DNA of 64,000 nt from Bartonella birtlesii IBS 325. GTDB lineage: Bacteria; Pseudomonadota; Alphaproteobacteria; Rhizobiales; Rhizobiaceae. The notes beneath the pieces are model-generated. The model worked only from the letters and a program-made list of their open reading frames with translations, ran no database searches and was not told the DNA's origin. The stretch covers positions 1,062,367-1,126,366 of the forward strand of contig NZ_CM001557.1 of NCBI RefSeq assembly GCF_000273375.1. Direction: 5' to 3'. The position numbers were made by a program, and so were the translations under genes. How positions within the stretch are numbered: the stretch's first letter is position 1; every line of letters starts with the position of its first letter. Positions 60,812-64,000 of the stretch are shown here, piece after piece.

Positions 60812-61207
60812 ATGAGAGCTTTTTTATTGTTAGGATTGGGATATTTTTTCATAGGGGAGCTTGTGGTCTTTTCCACGGTTTATAAAGTGCAAGCTGAACG
60901 TGTTAGCAATGGAATTGCTGTTTTTTCTGGTCTTGATAAAATTACGGGTATAACTACGCGTTTTGAAGTTTCTCTTGGTGAAGTTTATCAATACGGTGCT
61001 TTACAAGTAACGCCACGAGCATGTTATACGAGCTCCAAGGATGAGCCAACCCGTACAACTGGTTTTGTCGAAGTGAATGAGATTATGTTAGATAAAAAGG
61101 TCCGGCGTATTTTTACAGGATGGATGTTTGCAGATAGTCCTGGTTTGAATGCTGTCGAACATCCTATCTATGATGTGTGGTTAAAAGACTGTAAACAGAA
61201 TTCTTAG
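60812..61207 (+). CDS. DUF2155 domain protein
   Basis: A 131-residue protein with an N-terminal signal-like hydrophobic segment (about 3-25), then VSNGIAVFSGLDKITGITTRFEVSLGEVYQYGALQVTPRACYT (about 32-74) and FTGWMFADSPGLNAVEHPIYDVWLKDC. The family is exported and of unknown function; the gene pair NDUFA12-like/DUF2155 is conserved in rhizobia. Two adjacent starts exist (GTG 60809, ATG 60812); I use the ATG. Confidence 0.88.
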   Translation: MRAFLLLGLGYFFIGELVVFSTVYKVQAERVSNGIAVFSGLDKITGITTRFEVSLGEVYQYGALQVTPRACYTSSKDEPTRTTGFVEVNEIMLDKKVRRIFTGWMFADSPGLNAVEHPIYDVWLKDCKQNS

Positions 61208-61761
61208 AACCTTTCTGCTCAATGATTTTTTATAAGAGGAGGCTAGAAGACAGCTTATTGTTTTATAGTTCTATTTTAAAACAGCTAAATGCAACTTTTT
61301 AAAACGAGAGTAGTTAGATGCTGAAAAAGGAGATATTTGCGCTTTTGAAAGGCAAATTGTTTGTTTTGTATATATAATCTTTTGTAACAATGTGGATTAT
61401 AAAATTACTAAACGACAATCATTATCTTCTATAGAGAAATATACATGAATTTATAAAATTTTTTCTCACTAAGATAGGGTCATTTTTTTGTTGAGCCGTG
61501 TATTAAATAGATAAAACATCAAAATACATGCCTTGGTAAGAAAGATTTTAATTAACTGACTGGCTTCAGTTTAAGTTTATTATGGTGCAGTGGCTTTGTG
61601 AATGATATTTTTAATATCTTATTATAAAAGAAACAAATATTTTCATTGAGCGGTATCTAGAATTAGCAATAGGAACCGAATAAACATTAAGCTTAAGGCT
61701 TCTTTAATTATCCAAGCCTTGATATGTTTTTGTGCAAAGCACTGTCAATTCTACAGAAAGT
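61208..61761. other. Intergenic region upstream of the rhomboid gene
   Basis: These 554 AT-rich bases hold no supported gene. In relatives aat and accBC may follow DUF2155; neither is visible. A few very short frames with ATG codons (for example about 19 codons near 61318) look random. Confidence 0.4.
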
Positions 61762-62517
61762 ATGAGATTTTATACGATGAAAGATGCCAAATATCAATAT
61801 AATGATGGATCGTTTTTTCCAGAACAACCTAAAGAACCATTATTGAATGTTCCATTTATTATAGTTGTTTTGATAGCACTTTGTTTTTGTATTTATTTTG
61901 TTTCTCAATATCTTTTTTCTCATCAATTCTATATTGAAAGTCTTGATTTATTTGCATTTACACCAGTGTTATTTAAGACTGAGCCCTTAGCATTTTGTTA
62001 TACGATTATTAGTTATTCCTTTATGCATAGTAGTTTTAAACATGTTGCTATTAACATGGCTTGGCTTTTGGTTTTTGGGTCTCCTTTGGTGAGATATATT
62101 GGTGGTTTTCGTTTTTTAATTTTTTGGGTGTTAACAGCTATTGTCGCTGTGTTGACTTATTTTGTATTTCACCAAGAGAGTGCAATATCAGTTGTCGGTG
62201 CGTCGGGCGTAGTGTCTGGAATGATGGGTGCTATTGCACGTTATGATTTTCTTTGGAGCTATTTGGAGGGTGCTACGCAAAATGAAAGATTTTTAAGCTC
62301 TTTATTGTCTATTAAAAAAGCGCTGTGTTCAAGGAGTGTACTTATTTACCTGAGTATATGGCTAAGTGTTGATTTTATCATAGGTATTTCATCTTTTCTC
62401 TTTGAAGGCGATGGTGTTTCAATAGCATGGGAGGCTCATATTGGTGGTTTTTTTTCAGGTTTTTTGTTGATTGGTTTTTTTGATATGTCACGAAAAAAAT
62501 TAAAAACTACGATCTAA
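61762..62517 (+). CDS. Rhomboid-family intramembrane serine protease
   Basis: Rhomboids cut transmembrane substrates within the bilayer. The 251-residue product has about six membrane segments, the catalytic Ser in VVGASGVVSGMMGA, and the catalytic His in EAHIGGFFSGFLLIGF; HSSFKHVAINMAWLLVFG is the conserved first HxxxN-type region. The physiological substrate is unknown. The start is uncertain among 61732 (GTG), 61762 and 61777, none with a strong ribosome site. Its end overlaps the convergent rlmB end by 11 bases. Confidence 0.88.
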   Translation: MRFYTMKDAKYQYNDGSFFPEQPKEPLLNVPFIIVVLIALCFCIYFVSQYLFSHQFYIESLDLFAFTPVLFKTEPLAFCYTIISYSFMHSSFKHVAINMAWLLVFGSPLVRYIGGFRFLIFWVLTAIVAVLTYFVFHQESAISVVGASGVVSGMMGAIARYDFLWSYLEGATQNERFLSSLLSIKKALCSRSVLIYLSIWLSVDFIIGISSFLFEGDGVSIAWEAHIGGFFSGFLLIGFFDMSRKKLKTTI

Positions 62518-63337
62518 GATATTTGTGCGTCGCATAAAGCGCTATTGTTGCTGCATTTGAAACATTTAATGATTTAATATTTCCAGGCATATCAAGGCGT
62601 GTTAATGCGCAAACGGTTTCACGTGTTTTTTTACGTAAGCCTTTCCCTTCTGCTCCTAAAATAAGGGCAATTTTTTTTCCTGTTAATGCTGTTTCTAGAG
62701 GGTATTCACCTTCTGAATCGAGTCCAAAGCTGATAAAACCTGCTTTATGAAGTTCGTGGAGTGTTTCGGCGAGGTTTCGTACAGTGATATAATTAATCAT
62801 CTCCAATGCTCCGGAAGCAGCTTTAGCAAGAACACCGCTTTCTTGTGGAGAGTGGCGACATGTGGTGATGAGTGCTCCAGCTTTAAATGCAACAGCAGAG
62901 CGCATAATAGCGCCAACATTATGGGGATCGGTAATTTGATCCATTACGATGACAAGATCAGTATTGGTTAATTCAGATAATTGGCATGGCTTTAAGGGTT
63001 CAGTTTCTACAACGACCCCTTGATGAACCGCATCACTTCCAACAAGTACATCAAGTTGTTTGGGAGAGCATAATGTAACAGAACATGGTAATTCTGATTC
63101 GGGTATATTTAGTCGCTTTAAAGCATTAGCTGTAATATAGAGAGAGTTCAAAATTCTTTTTGGATTTTTTAAAGCAGACTGAACGGTATGGATGCCATAA
63201 AGACGGATTGTTCCTATTTGCAAAGGCGCGGCCGTTTGGTGGGGCTGTATGGTAGAGTAAGAAGAAATGCTCTTTGCATCACGATGTCGACGACGTAAAC
63301 GAGCATAATGAGAATTTTTCAATATTTTTTCTTTCAT
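62507..63337 (-). CDS. rlmB: 23S rRNA (guanosine-2'-O-)-methyltransferase RlmB
   Basis: RlmB, a SPOUT (SpoU) methyltransferase, modifies G2251 of 23S rRNA. The 276-residue product has an N-terminal substrate-binding domain (about 45-115: IRLYGIHTVQSALKNP), then MDQITDPHNVGAIMRSA, ALILGAEGKGLRKKTRE and MPGNIKSLNVSNAATIAL, the three SpoU motifs. The first 40 residues are basic and poorly conserved. It converges with the rhomboid gene and is divergent from the tRNA-Tyr/Gly-tuf unit. Confidence 0.93.
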   Translation of the reverse strand: MKEKILKNSHYARLRRRHRDAKSISSYSTIQPHQTAAPLQIGTIRLYGIHTVQSALKNPKRILNSLYITANALKRLNIPESELPCSVTLCSPKQLDVLVGSDAVHQGVVVETEPLKPCQLSELTNTDLVIVMDQITDPHNVGAIMRSAVAFKAGALITTCRHSPQESGVLAKAASGALEMINYITVRNLAETLHELHKAGFISFGLDSEGEYPLETALTGKKIALILGAEGKGLRKKTRETVCALTRLDMPGNIKSLNVSNAATIALYATHKYLRS

Positions 63338-63540
63338 GGCTTCTTTATAGCGCTTTAAGAGCAGAAATAGATAAAAAAAACTGTGATTTCAAAATTATTA
63401 GCAGGAAATTTGTACAGAATTTTATTTATTCTGTTGACAGATACGATAGTAATCGTCATAACCGCCCCAAAACCAGTTTGAATTGAATGATTAAAATTTG
63501 GTTGTCGTGATGCCTTATCGCGCAACTTTACCGATGTGAT

Positions 63541-63624
63541 GGAGGGGTGCCCGAGTGGTTAAAGGGGGCGGACTGTAAATCCGTTGCGTATGCTACGTTG
63601 GTTCGAATCCAACCCCCTCCACCA
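63541..63624 (+). tRNA. tRNA-Tyr (anticodon GTA)
   Basis: Acceptor arms GGAGGGG and CCCCTCC pair; the anticodon arm CGGA-CTGTAAA-TCCG has anticodon GTA; a class II variable arm follows, then T-loop GGTTCGAATCC. CCA is encoded. tRNA-Tyr, tRNA-Gly and tuf in this order is the common proteobacterial arrangement. Confidence 0.96.
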
Positions 63625-63655
63625 TTCATCGAAAAGGAGTTAGTACGTGGGTTAT

Positions 63656-63729
63656 GCGGGTATAGCTCAATGGTAGAGCAGCAGCCTTCCAAGCTGAATA
63701 TGCGGGTTCGATTCCCGCTACCCGCTCCA
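63656..63729 (+). tRNA. tRNA-Gly (anticodon TCC)
   Basis: Acceptor arms GCGGGTA and TACCCGC pair; the anticodon arm CAGC-CTTCCAA-GCTG has anticodon TCC; T-loop GGGTTCGATTCCC. TCCA ends the gene, so CCA is encoded. It lies 31 bases after tRNA-Tyr and is probably cotranscribed with it. Confidence 0.96.
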
Positions 63730-63904
63730 AACACAGTTTCTGGTGATTAGGCCCATGGGTATGATGGGAGATTTTTTATCATAATTGGGTGGAGTTTTCC
63801 GTCTTGAAGAGTTGTATGGTTGGGTTGAGCAGAGTAGCTCAGTTCTGCAGTTCTTTTTCTAGGTACTAATAGAATATAGAGAACAAAACAAGAGATTGAT
63901 GGCG

Positions 63905-64000
63905 ATGGCAAGGAGCAAATTTGAACGTACGAAGCCGCATGTTAATATAGGTACTATTGGTCATGTTGATCATGGGAAGACCTCTTTAACAGCAGCGATT
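63905..64000 (+). CDS. tuf: Elongation factor Tu, N-terminal part (runs off the window)
   Basis: EF-Tu delivers aminoacyl-tRNA to the ribosome. The visible 32 residues are [19 protein letters not shown] followed by [13 protein letters not shown], which includes the G1/P-loop. I use the ATG at 63905, which gives the family N-terminus; an ATG two codons earlier (63899) is possible. A tRNA-Tyr/Gly-tuf operon is the usual arrangement. Confidence 0.96.
   Translation, partial: MARSKFERTKPHVNIGTIGHVDHGKTSLTAAI

Noticed and set aside
63528..63750. Open frames on both strands over the tRNA-Tyr and tRNA-Gly genes
   Set aside because: They translate tRNA sequence and are a well-known artefact.

Overview
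The window is an AT-rich alphaproteobacterial chromosome segment. Gene content and order fit the Rhizobiales family Bartonellaceae, genus Bartonella. Reasons: the pdhA-pdhB-aceF-lpd-lipA run with a lipoyl domain fused to E1 beta, fused ispDF, a RirA-type iron regulator, NtrY/NtrX, clpP-clpX-lon-hupB, the NDUFA12-like and DUF2155 genes after gatB, and two tandem autotransporters of the type expanded in Bartonella. Long non-coding gaps, decayed gene pieces and neighbours missing from otherwise conserved rhizobial clusters point to a reduced, host-adapted genome. The species cannot be fixed from sequence reading alone.

Layout. 1-3.9 kb: lptG (partial, frameshifted) and lptF on the minus strand, holC, a small membrane protein and an MHS-type transporter. 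4.6-10.05 kb: two tandem AIDA/pertactin-like autotransporters, the main accessory region. 10.4-14.8 kb: ndk, then pgsA, uvrC and rlmJ on the minus strand. 15.5-24.3 kb: nagZ, tatABC, serS, pcm, an nlpD-like gene, yajC, a Mth938-domain gene and a squalene/phytoene-synthase-like gene; several usual partners (scpAB, surE, secDF) are not here. 25-32.3 kb: ppiD (minus), then tpiA, secG, pyrG, kdsA and eno. 32.4-34.1 kb: a TM2-domain gene, a decayed second copy of it, and divIC, with a ghost of divIC between the TM2 copies. 34.2-41.2 kb: pyruvate dehydrogenase complex, lipA and a RatA/COQ10-like gene. 41.3-43.4 kb (minus): cinA C-terminal-type gene, ispDF and rirA. 43.6-49.4 kb: ntrY, ntrX, trkA and a DXD glycosyltransferase. 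49.6-54.8 kb: clpP, clpX, lon, hupB. 55.3-64 kb: trmFO (minus), tRNA-Leu, tig, gatB, NDUFA12-like, DUF2155, a rhomboid protease, rlmB (minus), tRNA-Tyr, tRNA-Gly and the 5' end of tuf.

Most of the window is housekeeping. It covers envelope assembly (Lpt, Tat, YajC/SecG, PpiD), central carbon metabolism (tpiA, eno, PDH), cell division (divIC, nlpD-like) and proteostasis (Clp, Lon, trigger factor). I did not find a convincing new molecular system. The observations most worth checking are: single-base frameshifts in lptG, tatB, lpd and the second TM2 gene, mostly at A-runs; an apparent ATT start codon for ispDF; the TM2/divIC segmental duplication with its remnant; the paired autotransporters with perfect inverted repeats between them; and a decayed gene-like stretch at 24.3-24.9 kb.
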